Part shown: one piece after another, positions 32,911 to 42,247 of the stretch
Position numbering within the stretch: position 1 is the first letter of the stretch
Layout of the letters: every line of letters begins with the position of its first letter
From: Flavobacterium restrictum
GTDB lineage: Bacteria > Bacteroidota > Bacteroidia > Flavobacteriales > Flavobacteriaceae
Assembly (NCBI RefSeq): GCF_007097245.1
Contig: NZ_VJZT01000013.1
Location: 62,001 to 126,000, forward strand
Direction: 5' to 3'
Length of the DNA stretch: 64,000 nt
Program-made: the position numbers and the translations under genes
Notes under the pieces: generated by a model
What the model saw: the letters and a program-made list of their open reading frames with translations, nothing else
What the model was told of the DNA's origin: nothing
The model's database searches: none

Positions 32911-33566
32911 TACATTTCTTTAAAAAAAGTAAAAACTGGGTGCTTTCCTTTTTGAAAAAATTTGAAAAACCTATTGATGAAATCCTTCTGCAAGAAGTAG
33001 ATGCGACTCGTTTTATAGTATTGGATACCGAAACTACTGGTTTTGATTATACCAACGACCGCATTTTATGCATTGGTGCCATTCCGTTGCAAAATGGTGT
33101 CATTGCCATTGCGGATAGTTTTGAAGTGTATATTAAACAAGATCATTACGATAAAACGAGTGCCCAAATTCACGGCATATTAAAGGATTGGGTAATGGAC
33201 AGACCTAATGAAATAGAGGCTTTACAAGAATTTTTGCACTATCTGGGCGACTCCATTATAATTGCCCACCACACCACATTTGATGTGACCATGATTAATA
33301 GGGCACTCGAACGAAATGGATTGCCAGTGCTCAAAAATAAAACGTTAGACACCGCCGTTTTGTACAAAAGAACGTTGCTGAATTCCAATCTTCTAGATAG
33401 AAAGGACAACTATACCTTGGACGAACTTGCGGATAAATTTGATATTTCCAAAAAAGACCGACATACCGCCATGGGCGATGCCTATATTACAGCTATTGCT
33501 TTCTTGAAAATCACAAACAAATTAAGAAATAAAAAAGTATTGCTCCTAAAACAATTGTACCGATAA
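32907..33566 (+). CDS. DnaQ-like 3'-5' exonuclease (DEDDh)
   Basis: 219 residues. Exonuclease motifs: VLDTETTGFDYTND with Asp40 and Glu42 (ExoI), IIAHHTTFDVTMINRAL (ExoII) and DRHTAMGDAYITA (ExoIII of the HxAxxD kind). The catalytic core is preceded by a basic hydrophobic N-terminal stretch (KKSKNWVLSFLKKFEKP). It may degrade small RNAs or DNA ends rather than being the replicative proofreader, because it stands alone beside the CBS/DUF294 gene and overlaps it by four bases. Translational coupling is likely. Confidence 0.9.
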   Translation: MIHFFKKSKNWVLSFLKKFEKPIDEILLQEVDATRFIVLDTETTGFDYTNDRILCIGAIPLQNGVIAIADSFEVYIKQDHYDKTSAQIHGILKDWVMDRPNEIEALQEFLHYLGDSIIIAHHTTFDVTMINRALERNGLPVLKNKTLDTAVLYKRTLLNSNLLDRKDNYTLDELADKFDISKKDRHTAMGDAYITAIAFLKITNKLRNKKVLLLKQLYR

Positions 33567-33584
33567 GCTCCGTTTTAAATCTAA

Positions 33585-33612
33585 AAAATCCGCCAAAATA
33601 GCGGATTTTAAA
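33585..33612. terminator. terminator between convergent exonuclease and parC genes
   Basis: AAAATCCGC (33585-33593) pairs with GCGGATTTT (33601-33609). The T-run is better on the minus side, so it probably serves mainly parC. Confidence 0.7.
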
Positions 33613-33620
33613 TTCTAGGT

Positions 33621-36344
33621 TTACTCTAACGATAGCGTAATTTGTCCATCATCATCGAGTTGTATAGGAGTATCATCAGCTGTTATTTGAACTTCTAATT
33701 CCTCTGGAATAATTTCAACAGGAATTTCATAAGGCAAGGGTTCTAGTAAATTTACCTGTTTTAATTTATCGGCAGTTAGCTGATTTCCTAGGGCTTTAAA
33801 TCCCTTTACGGCAATAAAAGATTCTATATCTACGGTCATATTCTCTTTTTGAACCCCTTTTATTTTAGTAAAAACCAATTCGGCTACAGGACGATAATCC
33901 GTGGCAACAATTTCTAATTTAGAGTTAGCATGCTCGGTAATAAATAATTCCTCTTTGTTTTCGGTTTCCACCAAAAAGCGTTTGATGTAATACCGCTCTT
34001 TTTCACCATCAAAATAAATAGCCGAAATGGGTTTTTTGGGAATCCATTTCTCCAAAATAATCATGTCTTCGTCAAAATGAGTGGTTAATTCTGGTGTAAT
34101 GACTTTGATTTTTCCGGCTTGTGAAATCACTAAAATTTTATCACTAGGTCTAAATTCGCCCAGCAACTCTCCCCTAGCATCTACGTTCAAGCGTTGCACG
34201 GTATCGTCAAACCACACTTTTCGTGGCAATAAAGTCGAAATCCCTTTCTCCTTCAATTCAATTTTCTTGATCGGATATTTGGTAACCAAATTCCCTTTGG
34301 AAGCACGCCCTTTGATGGCCAAAGAAGCAAAATCAATATCAAATTTCAGCTTTTTAACGCTTCCTACTTGGCGCAACAAGATGGTAATTACTTCGGCTTC
34401 TCCATTTGGATTACACGAAAAATAAAGCGTTTGGGAACCTGCAGCTTCATTGGTCAAATCGTAGGCTTTGTCACGGGTAACGCCCGATACATTGAATCGC
34501 TTAATGTACGCTGGTCCCGATTTTCCGTCCCGATAAATCATATTGTAAATGGTGCGTTTGTCACTTTTGTCAAAAATAGCAACATGAATAATGTCTTTTC
34601 CAACGAATGTTTTGGCATCGACTTTGGTAATCATCATTTTTCCATCCCGAAGAAAAACAATTACATCATCAATATCCGAACAATCCGTGAGGTATTCGTC
34701 TTTTTTTAAACTAGTTCCTACAAAACCTTCTTCGCGATTGACGTACAATTTGGTATTTCGCAACACGACTTTTGTCGCTTCTATATCGTCAAAAATACGC
34801 AACTCGGTTTGGCGTTCTCGCCCTTTTCCGTATTTTTCTTTTAGCTTGGCAAAATAGGCAATAGCAAAATCGATTAGGTGTTCCAAATCGTGTTTTACTT
34901 GCTCGATATTCCCTTCCAAGGCTTCGATTTTGTCTTGCGCTTTATTGCTGTCAAATTTGGATATTCGCATAATTCGGATATCCAATAATCGGAGAATATC
35001 GTCTTCGGTTACAGCGCGTTTTAAGTGTTTGATGTGCGGTTTCAACCCATCATCAACAGCCTGAATTACATCCTCGCGAGTGGTTTTTTCCTCAATGTCA
35101 CGGTATATTTTGTTTTCTATAAAAATGCGTTCCAAGGACAAGAAATGCCATTGCTCCTCAAGTTCGCTCAACTGAATTTCGAGTTCACTTTTGAGCAATT
35201 GAACGGTTCTATTGGTCGAAATTTTCAACATATCCGAAACCCCAATAAACAACGGCTTATTATCCTCAATCACACAGCCCAAAGGCGCTACCGAAGTTTC
35301 GCAAGCCGTAAAGGCAAACAAAGCATCGATAGTTTTGTCGGGTGAAACTCCTGGAAAAAGATGGATTAATATCTCGACCTCGGCAGCAGTATTGTCCTCA
35401 ATTTTTTTGATTTTGATTTTACCTTTTTCGTTGGCTTTCAAAATACTATCAATCAAAGTCGTAGTATTGGTCGAAAACGGAATCTGGGTAATCACCAACG
35501 TATTTTTGTCCAATTGTCCAATTTTGGCACGAACCCGAACCCGTCCGCCACGCATACCATCATGATAATTGGATACATCAGCAATTCCTTGGGTCAGGAA
35601 ATCAGGATATAAAGTAAACGGTTTTCCTTTCAGAATTTTTATAGAAGCATCAATTAACTCATTAAAATTGTGAGGCAAAACCTTGGTCGAAAGTCCCACC
35701 GCAATTCCCTCGGCTCCCGAAGCCAACAAAAGCGGAAATTTTACAGGCAAATTATTCGGCTCGGCTCGACGCCCATCATAGGAAACACCCCAATCGGTAA
35801 TTTTTGGCGAATACAACACTTCCAAGGCAAATTTACTCAAACGCGCTTCGATGTAACGAGAAGCCGCAGCTCCATCACCCGTGAGGATATTCCCCCAGTT
35901 TCCTTGGCAATCAATCAATAATTCTTTCTGACCAATTTGCACCATCGCATCACCAATACTTTGATCGCCGTGCGGATGGTACTGCATGGTGTGCCCAACT
36001 ACGTTCGCTACTTTATTGTACCGACCGTCGTCCAACTCCTTGAGCGAGTGCATAATCCTACGCTGCACTGGTTTGAAACCGTCCTCAATAGCGGGAACTG
36101 CACGCTCCAAGATTACATACGAAGCGTAGTCCAAAAACCAATCTTTGTACATTCCAGTAACTTTGGTTATGGTGTCTTCGGAGTTTTCGTCGTTCTCGTA
36201 GAAATGTCCGCCCTCAAAATGTTTGGCTTCTACTTCGATAATTTCATCGGAATGTTTTTCTTGATTGTCATCAATAGAATTATCTGCCAAGTTGTTGTCG
36301 TCTTGCCCTTCTGGGATGGTGTTATCGTCTTCTTCGTCTTTCAT
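33621..36344 (-). CDS. parC: DNA topoisomerase IV subunit A
   Basis: 907-residue type IIA topoisomerase subunit that decatenates chromosomes. The N-terminal 60 residues are acidic and low-complexity. The breakage-reunion domain follows: DYASYVILERAVPAIEDGFK, VVGHTMQYHPHGDQSI, and catalytic Tyr164 in GDGAAASRYIEARL. The C-terminal half forms the beta-pinwheel, with weaker GyrA-box-like repeats, as in ParC. The C-terminal tail is acidic (ADDTPIQLDDDGQITLSLE). Length is typical for Bacteroidota ParC. It starts one base after the DUF1016 gene ends (36345), so it is co-transcribed with parE through that insertion. Confidence 0.93.
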   Translation of the reverse strand: MKDEEDDNTIPEGQDDNNLADNSIDDNQEKHSDEIIEVEAKHFEGGHFYENDENSEDTITKVTGMYKDWFLDYASYVILERAVPAIEDGFKPVQRRIMHSLKELDDGRYNKVANVVGHTMQYHPHGDQSIGDAMVQIGQKELLIDCQGNWGNILTGDGAAASRYIEARLSKFALEVLYSPKITDWGVSYDGRRAEPNNLPVKFPLLLASGAEGIAVGLSTKVLPHNFNELIDASIKILKGKPFTLYPDFLTQGIADVSNYHDGMRGGRVRVRAKIGQLDKNTLVITQIPFSTNTTTLIDSILKANEKGKIKIKKIEDNTAAEVEILIHLFPGVSPDKTIDALFAFTACETSVAPLGCVIEDNKPLFIGVSDMLKISTNRTVQLLKSELEIQLSELEEQWHFLSLERIFIENKIYRDIEEKTTREDVIQAVDDGLKPHIKHLKRAVTEDDILRLLDIRIMRISKFDSNKAQDKIEALEGNIEQVKHDLEHLIDFAIAYFAKLKEKYGKGRERQTELRIFDDIEATKVVLRNTKLYVNREEGFVGTSLKKDEYLTDCSDIDDVIVFLRDGKMMITKVDAKTFVGKDIIHVAIFDKSDKRTIYNMIYRDGKSGPAYIKRFNVSGVTRDKAYDLTNEAAGSQTLYFSCNPNGEAEVITILLRQVGSVKKLKFDIDFASLAIKGRASKGNLVTKYPIKKIELKEKGISTLLPRKVWFDDTVQRLNVDARGELLGEFRPSDKILVISQAGKIKVITPELTTHFDEDMIILEKWIPKKPISAIYFDGEKERYYIKRFLVETENKEELFITEHANSKLEIVATDYRPVAELVFTKIKGVQKENMTVDIESFIAVKGFKALGNQLTADKLKQVNLLEPLPYEIPVEIIPEELEVQITADDTPIQLDDDGQITLSLE

Positions 36345-37451
36345 TTATTTTGATTCCGAAATTAATTTTATTAAATCCTCCTTGCTTGGAAGAACTGTTT
36401 TGTATTTACTGGCAAAAATTTGCTTGTTATTTTCGGGCAAAGTATATTCTACAACTAAATCACTTTTGTTTTGACAAAGCACAATCCCGATGGTTTTGTT
36501 CTCGTCCTCCAAACGCATTTCTCGGTCGTAATAGTTAACATACATTTGCATTTGACCCAAGTCCTGATGTTTCAAATCGCCTATTTTCAAATCAATTAGT
36601 ACAAAGCATTTTAAAATTCGGTTATAAAAAACCAAATCTATTCGGAAGTGTTTATCATCAAAAGTGATTCTTTTTTGTCTGGCAACAAAAGTAAATCCGT
36701 TTCCTAATTCCAGTAAAAAATGCTCTAATTTATTAATAATCTCCTCCTCTAATTCCAATTCGGAATAGCGATGTAGTTCTGGCAATCCCAAAAACTCCAA
36801 AATATAGGGATCTTTGATAATATCTTTAGGCTGTTCAATAACTTGTCCTTTTTCCGAAAGTTTCAAAACCCCTACTGGATCACGGCTCAAAGTCAATCGG
36901 ACATAAAGTGCAGTATCGTACTGGCGTTTGAGTTCTCGAACACTCCAATTGTTTTTCTCGGACTCAATTTCGTAAAAACGTCTTTCGTTTTCGTCGTCAA
37001 TTCGCATTAAAAAAATGTAATGTGTCCACGTTAGTTTGAAAAATAAAATCTGTAATTCCGTTTTTTCAGTTTCAGAATTCGTAGTCTGTGCTGATGAATT
37101 TAAGTTTTTCAAAATCCCAGTCAGTGATTGGGGTTTTGGGATTTGCAAAATCCCAGTCAGTGATTCGGAAATTGAGTACGCTAAATAAAATTTCCTCATA
37201 TTCTCTAAATTAACTACGGAAAACCCTCTCCCAAACTCCTTTGTTAGTTGTTCCGAAAGCCCTTTTAGAATTTGTTTTCCATATTCGGCACGATTCTTTC
37301 CGCATTGTTCTTCTTCAACTATCATTCTTCCAATTTCAAAATACGTGTAAACCATTGTTGAGTTTACAGTACGCAAAACTTGTTGTCGTGCATTTTGTAA
37401 TAGCTCGACCACTTGTTTGAACAATGCTTTATTTTGAATTTCTTTTGACAA
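36345..37451 (-). CDS. DUF1016 / YhcG-type PDDEXK nuclease-domain protein inserted between parE and parC
   Basis: 368 residues. The N-terminal DUF1016_N region (about 1-110, YTYFEIGRMIVEEEQCGKNR, LSEQLTKEFGRGFSVVNLEN) and C-terminal PDDEXK domain (about 200-368) with FRIDLVFYNRILKCFVLIDL (Asp and Asp-x-Lys) and GIVLCQNKSD are both complete. No truncation is seen. The middle contains a repeated SLTGIL encoded by a 20-bp direct repeat 36 bp apart. The family is a PDDEXK nuclease-like group often found near mobile DNA or defence genes. Here it is 23 bp downstream of parE and abuts parC. Its role is unknown. Confidence 0.9.
   Translation of the reverse strand: MSKEIQNKALFKQVVELLQNARQQVLRTVNSTMVYTYFEIGRMIVEEEQCGKNRAEYGKQILKGLSEQLTKEFGRGFSVVNLENMRKFYLAYSISESLTGILQIPKPQSLTGILKNLNSSAQTTNSETEKTELQILFFKLTWTHYIFLMRIDDENERRFYEIESEKNNWSVRELKRQYDTALYVRLTLSRDPVGVLKLSEKGQVIEQPKDIIKDPYILEFLGLPELHRYSELELEEEIINKLEHFLLELGNGFTFVARQKRITFDDKHFRIDLVFYNRILKCFVLIDLKIGDLKHQDLGQMQMYVNYYDREMRLEDENKTIGIVLCQNKSDLVVEYTLPENNKQIFASKYKTVLPSKEDLIKLISESK
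37110..37165. repeat. 20-bp direct repeat inside the DUF1016 gene, 36-bp period
   Basis: CAAAATCCCAGTCAGTGATT occurs at 37110-37129 and 37146-37165. The 36-bp period keeps the frame and duplicates the residues SLTGIL. Confidence 0.93.
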
Positions 37452-37474
37452 ATTTTTTTAAATTTAAAACAATT

Positions 37475-39343
37475 TTAGACTTCCTCCATCACATCCAATT
37501 CCACCTTCAAATTCTTGATGATAAAATCCTGACGATCGGGTGTGTTTTTGCCCATATAAAAAGATAATAATTGCTCGATGGAGGTGTTTTTGTCCATCAT
37601 AATAGGATCCAAGCGAATGGTTTCGCCAATAAAATTTTTGAACTCATCGGGCGATATTTCACCCAATCCCTTAAAACGAGTAATTTCGGGTTTGGGTTTT
37701 AGTTTTTCCATGGCTGCCAATCGCTCTTCTTCGGAGTAGCAATAAATGGTTTCTTTTTTGTTTCGGATTCTAAAAAGTGGGGTTTGCAGAATATACAAAT
37801 GCCCTTCTTTGATTAATTCTGGAAAAAATTGCAAGAAAAAAGTGATCAACAACAAGCGAATGTGCATGCCATCGACATCGGCATCGGTGGCAATTACGAT
37901 GTTGTTGTAGCGTAATTTTTCCAATCCATCTTCGATGTCCAAAGCGGCTTGCAGGAGGTTGAATTCTTCGTTTTCATACACAATTTTTTTGCTCATTCCG
38001 TACGAATTCAACGGTTTTCCACGCAAACTAAAAACCGCTTGGGTGTTTACATCACGACTTTTGGTAATGGATCCCGAAGCCGAATCTCCCTCGGTGATAA
38101 ACAAGGTGCTTTCGAGGTTTTTGGGGTGTTTGGTATCGGGCAAATGGGCTCTGCAATCTCTCAATTTTTTGTTGTGCAAATTGGCTTTTTTGGCACGATC
38201 GGTGGCCAGTTTCCGAATTCCAGATAGTTCTTTTCGCTCTCGTTCAGCTTGCAAAATTTTGCGTAACAAGGCCTCGGCAGTGGCGGGATTTTTGTGCAAA
38301 AAATTGTCTAATTTGGTTTTTACAAAATCGTTGACAAACGTACGCACCGACACAGCTGGGGTTCCATCGTCGGATCCCATATCCATAGATCCCAATTTGG
38401 TTTTGGTTTGCGACTCAAATACAGGCTCCATCACCTTGACGCTGATGGCACTTACGATGGATTTTCGGACATCGGATGCCTCGAAACTTTTATTGTAAAA
38501 TTCCCGAATGGTTTTGACCAATGCTTCCCGATAGGCTGCCAAGTGTGTACCACCTTGCGTAGTGTTTTGCCCGTTTACAAACGAGTGGTACTCCTCGGAA
38601 TATTGGGTTTTGCTGTGCGTTAAGGCTATTTCTATATCGTGGTCCTTGAGGTGAATAATGGGGTATTCTAGGTCGTCGGCATGAATGGTTTCTTCCAACA
38701 AATCCCGAAGTCCGTTTTCCGAAAGGTATTTTTCGCCGTTGAACAAGATGGTCAAACCGTTGTTAAGGTAACAATAGTTTTTGACCATTTTAATCACGTA
38801 TTCCAAACGGAATTTGTAGTTTTTAAAAATGGCTTCGTCTGGAATAAAGGTTACTTTGGTTCCTTTTCGCTTGGTGGTATCGATAATATCTTCTTCGAGT
38901 ACTAGGTTTCCTGCCGAAAATTCTGCGGCTTTTTGTTTCTCGTCCCGAACGGATTCTACCCTAAAATAGTTGGACAACGCATTGACGGCCTTGGTTCCGA
39001 CACCGTTTAATCCCACCGATTTTTGGAAGGCTTTGGAATCGTATTTTCCACCAGTATTCATTTTGGAAACCACATCCACCACTTTTCCAAGCGGAATACC
39101 CCGACCATAATCGCGCACTGAAACAGTTTTGTCCTTGATGCTCAACTCAATGGTTTTGCCTGCTCCCATGACAAACTCATCAATACAATTGTCAAAAACT
39201 TCCTTAAGCAGAATGTAAATTCCATCGTCTGGCGAGGAACCATCGCCAAGTTTACCTATGTACATTCCGGGACGCATACGGATGTGTTCTTTCCAGTCGA
39301 GAGAGCGTATATTATCTTCGTTGTATTGATTTTGATCGGACAT
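37475..39343 (-). CDS. parE: DNA topoisomerase IV subunit B
   Basis: 622-residue ATPase subunit. The GHKL ATP site is [31 protein letters not shown] and [14 protein letters not shown]. The TOPRIM domain has [18 protein letters not shown] and [19 protein letters not shown], and [14 protein letters not shown] lies near the end. Length and motif set fit ParE rather than GyrB (no large insertion). It is upstream of the DUF1016 gene and parC on the same strand, and is probably the first gene of the transcript; about 290 bp of non-coding sequence lies before it. Confidence 0.93.
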   Translation of the reverse strand: MSDQNQYNEDNIRSLDWKEHIRMRPGMYIGKLGDGSSPDDGIYILLKEVFDNCIDEFVMGAGKTIELSIKDKTVSVRDYGRGIPLGKVVDVVSKMNTGGKYDSKAFQKSVGLNGVGTKAVNALSNYFRVESVRDEKQKAAEFSAGNLVLEEDIIDTTKRKGTKVTFIPDEAIFKNYKFRLEYVIKMVKNYCYLNNGLTILFNGEKYLSENGLRDLLEETIHADDLEYPIIHLKDHDIEIALTHSKTQYSEEYHSFVNGQNTTQGGTHLAAYREALVKTIREFYNKSFEASDVRKSIVSAISVKVMEPVFESQTKTKLGSMDMGSDDGTPAVSVRTFVNDFVKTKLDNFLHKNPATAEALLRKILQAERERKELSGIRKLATDRAKKANLHNKKLRDCRAHLPDTKHPKNLESTLFITEGDSASGSITKSRDVNTQAVFSLRGKPLNSYGMSKKIVYENEEFNLLQAALDIEDGLEKLRYNNIVIATDADVDGMHIRLLLITFFLQFFPELIKEGHLYILQTPLFRIRNKKETIYCYSEEERLAAMEKLKPKPEITRFKGLGEISPDEFKNFIGETIRLDPIMMDKNTSIEQLLSFYMGKNTPDRQDFIIKNLKVELDVMEEV

Positions 39344-39633
39344 GGTGGAATTTTATGGAATTTAACTGCGTTCTATTCGGTCTTTAGCTTTTGTAAAGAC
39401 CTAGAATGTGCTAATGTAAGCTTTCTGAATAAATTTTGAAAGTGAGATTCTGTAAAGTTATTAAGAATGATATTGACAGGGGAATTGATTTTAGATTTTA
39501 GATTTGCGATTTGGGAATGATTCTGAAAGAAGCGATTGCTTTGCTATTGATACAAAATGTTAAAAAATTCCCGTCTGTTTTGTGGTAAATGATTGGATAA
39601 TTGATGGGTCACGCCCAAAGGAGCTTTGTTGTT

Positions 39634-40668
39634 TTAAATGTCCCACCAGTTTGTATAATGGGTGTTTTGGGATTGGAAAACGGCGCCTAGTTTTGGTACT
39701 GTAAATGAGCAGTTTTTGGCGGTTGCATTTTGTATAAATAGCGATACGGGTTGGGTCCAATGGTGCTGTGCGAGGGCAAAACCGGCCCAGTGTACGGGCA
39801 TCATGTTTTGGACTTGGGCATCGATTGCGGCTTGGACGCTTTCGTGGGGGTACATGTGAATTTGGTGCCAATTGGGGTTGTATTGGCCGCATTCCATGAA
39901 GGCAAAATCAAAGGGGCCGAGGCGGTTGCCTATGGTTTTAAAATGGGTGCCATAGCCGCTGTCGCCGCTAAACCAAAGGTTTTGGGTTTGGGTTTTTAAG
40001 GCCCAGCCGCCCCAAAGGGATTGGGCTCGATCGGTGAGGCCTCGACCCGAAAAATGGCGGGTTGGGGTAAAGGTAATGGTGATGCCTTCCCAAAGTGATG
40101 TTTGCCACCAATTGAATTCGGTTATAATGTTTTCGGGGATTCCCCAGCCCACGAGGTGGCGTTTGACGCCTAGGGCTACGTAGAATTGTTTGGTTTTTTG
40201 TTTTAATCGGAGGATGCTTTGGTGGTCTAAATGGTCGTAATGGTCGTGGGAAATTAGGACTAAATCGATTGTTGGAAAGGCGTCGATTAGGTCTAAAGTG
40301 TTGCTGCTGAATCGTTTGACTTTGAAGGGGGCAATGGGGGCTGCATCGGGGCCAAACATGGGATCGATGAGTATTGTTTTGGTGTTTAATTGCATGAATA
40401 TGGTGGAGTGTCCGTACCAAATACTTTGCATTTCGGGATTGTTTTTGTCGAAGTTTTTGGGGTCAAAAGCTTCTATTGGCAAGGGATTGCTGGGTGTGCG
40501 CCCGTTGGTTTGAAAAAATTGTTTGTAGAAGAATTTTGGAAGCTGGGATAGGCGGAAATCCATTGTGGTTTCTTGCAGATTTTTGAAAATACTGCCGTTC
40601 CAATGCTCGGATTTGGAATAGTTGGCCAAGTCGGATTTTGAGGGTTTTGCACCAAATTGTTTTCGCAT
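39634..40668 (-). CDS. MBL-fold hydrolase of the NAPE-PLD-like / UlaG-like group
   Basis: 344 residues. The metal site is LVLISHDHYDHLDHQSI, with preceding SIWYGHSTIFMQLNTKTILI and later ligands in FTPTRHFSGRGLTDR, FSGDSGYGTHFK and MPVHWAGFAL. This arrangement is that of N-acyl-phosphatidylethanolamine-hydrolysing phospholipase D-like proteins in bacteria; some act on phospholipid or other phosphodiester substrates. The gene is more GC-rich than its neighbours, which by eye hints at different ancestry. No signal peptide is evident, although the N-terminal region (MRKQFGAKPSKSDLANYSKS) suggests peripheral membrane contact. Confidence 0.88.
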   Translation of the reverse strand: MRKQFGAKPSKSDLANYSKSEHWNGSIFKNLQETTMDFRLSQLPKFFYKQFFQTNGRTPSNPLPIEAFDPKNFDKNNPEMQSIWYGHSTIFMQLNTKTILIDPMFGPDAAPIAPFKVKRFSSNTLDLIDAFPTIDLVLISHDHYDHLDHQSILRLKQKTKQFYVALGVKRHLVGWGIPENIITEFNWWQTSLWEGITITFTPTRHFSGRGLTDRAQSLWGGWALKTQTQNLWFSGDSGYGTHFKTIGNRLGPFDFAFMECGQYNPNWHQIHMYPHESVQAAIDAQVQNMMPVHWAGFALAQHHWTQPVSLFIQNATAKNCSFTVPKLGAVFQSQNTHYTNWWDI

Positions 40669-40910
40669 ATTGTTGTATTTTGTGCTGCTATTTTTTGGGA
40701 TTTAAAATGCTGCTAGGTTTGAAAAAACGTCAAGAGGTAAGGGAACTAAAAATGGGTTTTGAAATAGTGCGGCAAATTTTCGGTTTGTTTTTTTGGAAAA
40801 TCCGCAAAAACAGGCAGAGTCTACGAGTTTAATTTGCACGCAGACTCCGCATATTTAGGTAGATTTTTTTTGGAATGATACGGTGTGAAAGTATTTTTAT
40901 CGTTTGTGGT

Positions 40911-41432
40911 TTAAAATCCTGCAACAAGATCTTTTAATTGTTGGTTGTATTCGGGATTGGAAATTTCGCCTTTTTCGGTATCGAAATTGGTATTGAAACT
41001 TGGTAAGGAGAACGAGCCTTTTATGGCGGCTCCAAAACGAGGAAAATTGCTATTGGCGAGTTCCAAAACAGTGATGGCGCCTCTTGAACTTGGGGATGTG
41101 GCTAGGAGCAACATTGTTTTTTGTTGAAAAAATTGGGTGTCAATCCTGGAGCACCAATCGATGGTGTTTTTGAATGCTGTGGCGTAATTGCCGTTGTGTT
41201 CGGCTAGCGATACGATTAAAACATCGGCAGCTGCAATTTTTTCGATAAAGGTTTTTGCTACATTATGTTGCCCGATTTCTTTTTCGGAATCGACGCTGTA
41301 CAAAGGCATCGTGTACTGGTTTAGGTCTAAAACTTCTGCTTCGGAGTTTTCAAAAAGGGAGGCGGCATAGGTAGCGAGCTGTTTGTTGATTGAATTTTGA
41401 CTGCTGCTTCCTGCAAAGGCGATGATTTTCAT
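40911..41432 (-). CDS. NADPH-dependent FMN reductase-like flavoprotein
   Basis: 173 residues with a flavodoxin-like fold. The phosphate-binding loop is FAGSSSQNSINKQLATYAA at the N-terminus, followed by DVLIVSLAEHNGNYATAFKN and MLLLATSPSSRGAITVLELA, the FMN ring-contact segment of the FMN_red family. It probably reduces quinones, flavins or azo compounds; the substrate is not deducible. A possible weak terminator (GCAGAGTCT facing AGACTCCGC, about 40813-40849) lies downstream on its strand. Neighbouring genes are same-strand but unrelated. Confidence 0.88.
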   Translation of the reverse strand: MKIIAFAGSSSQNSINKQLATYAASLFENSEAEVLDLNQYTMPLYSVDSEKEIGQHNVAKTFIEKIAAADVLIVSLAEHNGNYATAFKNTIDWCSRIDTQFFQQKTMLLLATSPSSRGAITVLELANSNFPRFGAAIKGSFSLPSFNTNFDTEKGEISNPEYNQQLKDLVAGF

Positions 41433-41462
41433 GGTGTGTTTTTTTTATAAAAGTAATGAAAA

Positions 41463-42128
41463 TTATTTTGTTTGTTTCTTGTATTCGCTATCTTCTACTA
41501 AATTTTTTAAATTTAAAATTTGTTTAAATTCATTTCTTGAAGGTCTAATTATAAAAGAACTAGAATCAATTCTTGTTGATTTTATTTTTGTCAAAGAATC
41601 CATTTTTTTTAAATCTTCATCGGAATAGATATACTTTATTTTCAAAATATTTTTTTCTAAACATATTGATTTTACTTTCCAATAAATAGAATCCTTGAAA
41701 TTAAGAACCAATTGCCCATTAAATCGTTTGGCTTTTTGGGTATTTGAAAAAACAAAAAAAGTATCTACGTCTTTGTTCGATAATTCAACCGAATCTCCTA
41801 TTATTTTAATAACATAAATGCTATGATTTATCTTTGAAATGTATTTTCCATTCGAAAAATCAAACTCTTGTTTTAGAGAATCCAGTGTGTTTTTATGAAG
41901 TCGGAAAGTATAATAGTTTTCAAACAGAATGCTATTTTCATTGATGTTTATAAAAACATTATCAGGACTCTTATACAATCCTTGAAACTTATTGGGGATT
42001 TTACACAATTCAGCATCGTTTATGGGTTGTGGATTTTCAAAATAAAAGTTAAGCCCAAAAGGCTCTGCACGATGTTTTTTACATGAAATAAAAACAAAAG
42101 CTGCGAGAATCAAAAGATATTTTTTCAT
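41463..42128 (-). CDS. putative lipoprotein of unknown function
   Basis: 221 residues from the ATG at 42128, which starts a lipoprotein signal MKKYLLILAAFVFISC (Cys16); a frame extends 14 residues upstream. The mature part has KKHRAEPFGLNFYFENPQ and a beta-rich Lys/Asn/Phe-rich body with no recognised family. It has low G+C and the look of an accessory gene. It is flanked by the FMN reductase gene (30 bp) and the terminator of ychF. Confidence 0.65.
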   Translation of the reverse strand: MKKYLLILAAFVFISCKKHRAEPFGLNFYFENPQPINDAELCKIPNKFQGLYKSPDNVFININENSILFENYYTFRLHKNTLDSLKQEFDFSNGKYISKINHSIYVIKIIGDSVELSNKDVDTFFVFSNTQKAKRFNGQLVLNFKDSIYWKVKSICLEKNILKIKYIYSDEDLKKMDSLTKIKSTRIDSSSFIIRPSRNEFKQILNLKNLVEDSEYKKQTK

Positions 42129-42187
42129 AATCATTAGGTCTAAAAAAAATGAATTTAAAATAAAATCCAAACAATTATTATACCAAA

Positions 42188-42216
42188 AAAACCTGCAAAA
42201 TTACTCTTGCAGGCTG
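42188..42216 (-). terminator. terminator of ychF
   Basis: CCTGCAA (42192-42198) pairs with TTGCAGG (42207-42213); on the minus strand it is followed by a run of T residues (about 42185-42191). Confidence 0.8.
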
Positions 42217-42247
42217 TACTTATTACTTAAAAAGGATGCTTTAAAAG

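Noticed and set aside
36345..37451. Mobile element bringing in the DUF1016 gene
   Set aside because: No transposase, terminal inverted repeats or target duplications could be seen at either end; the internal direct repeat is within the coding sequence.
39560..40655. Several Pro/His-rich alternative-frame readings over the NAPE-PLD-like gene
   Set aside because: They are shadows of the GC-richer coding strand, whose own frame has full MBL motifs.
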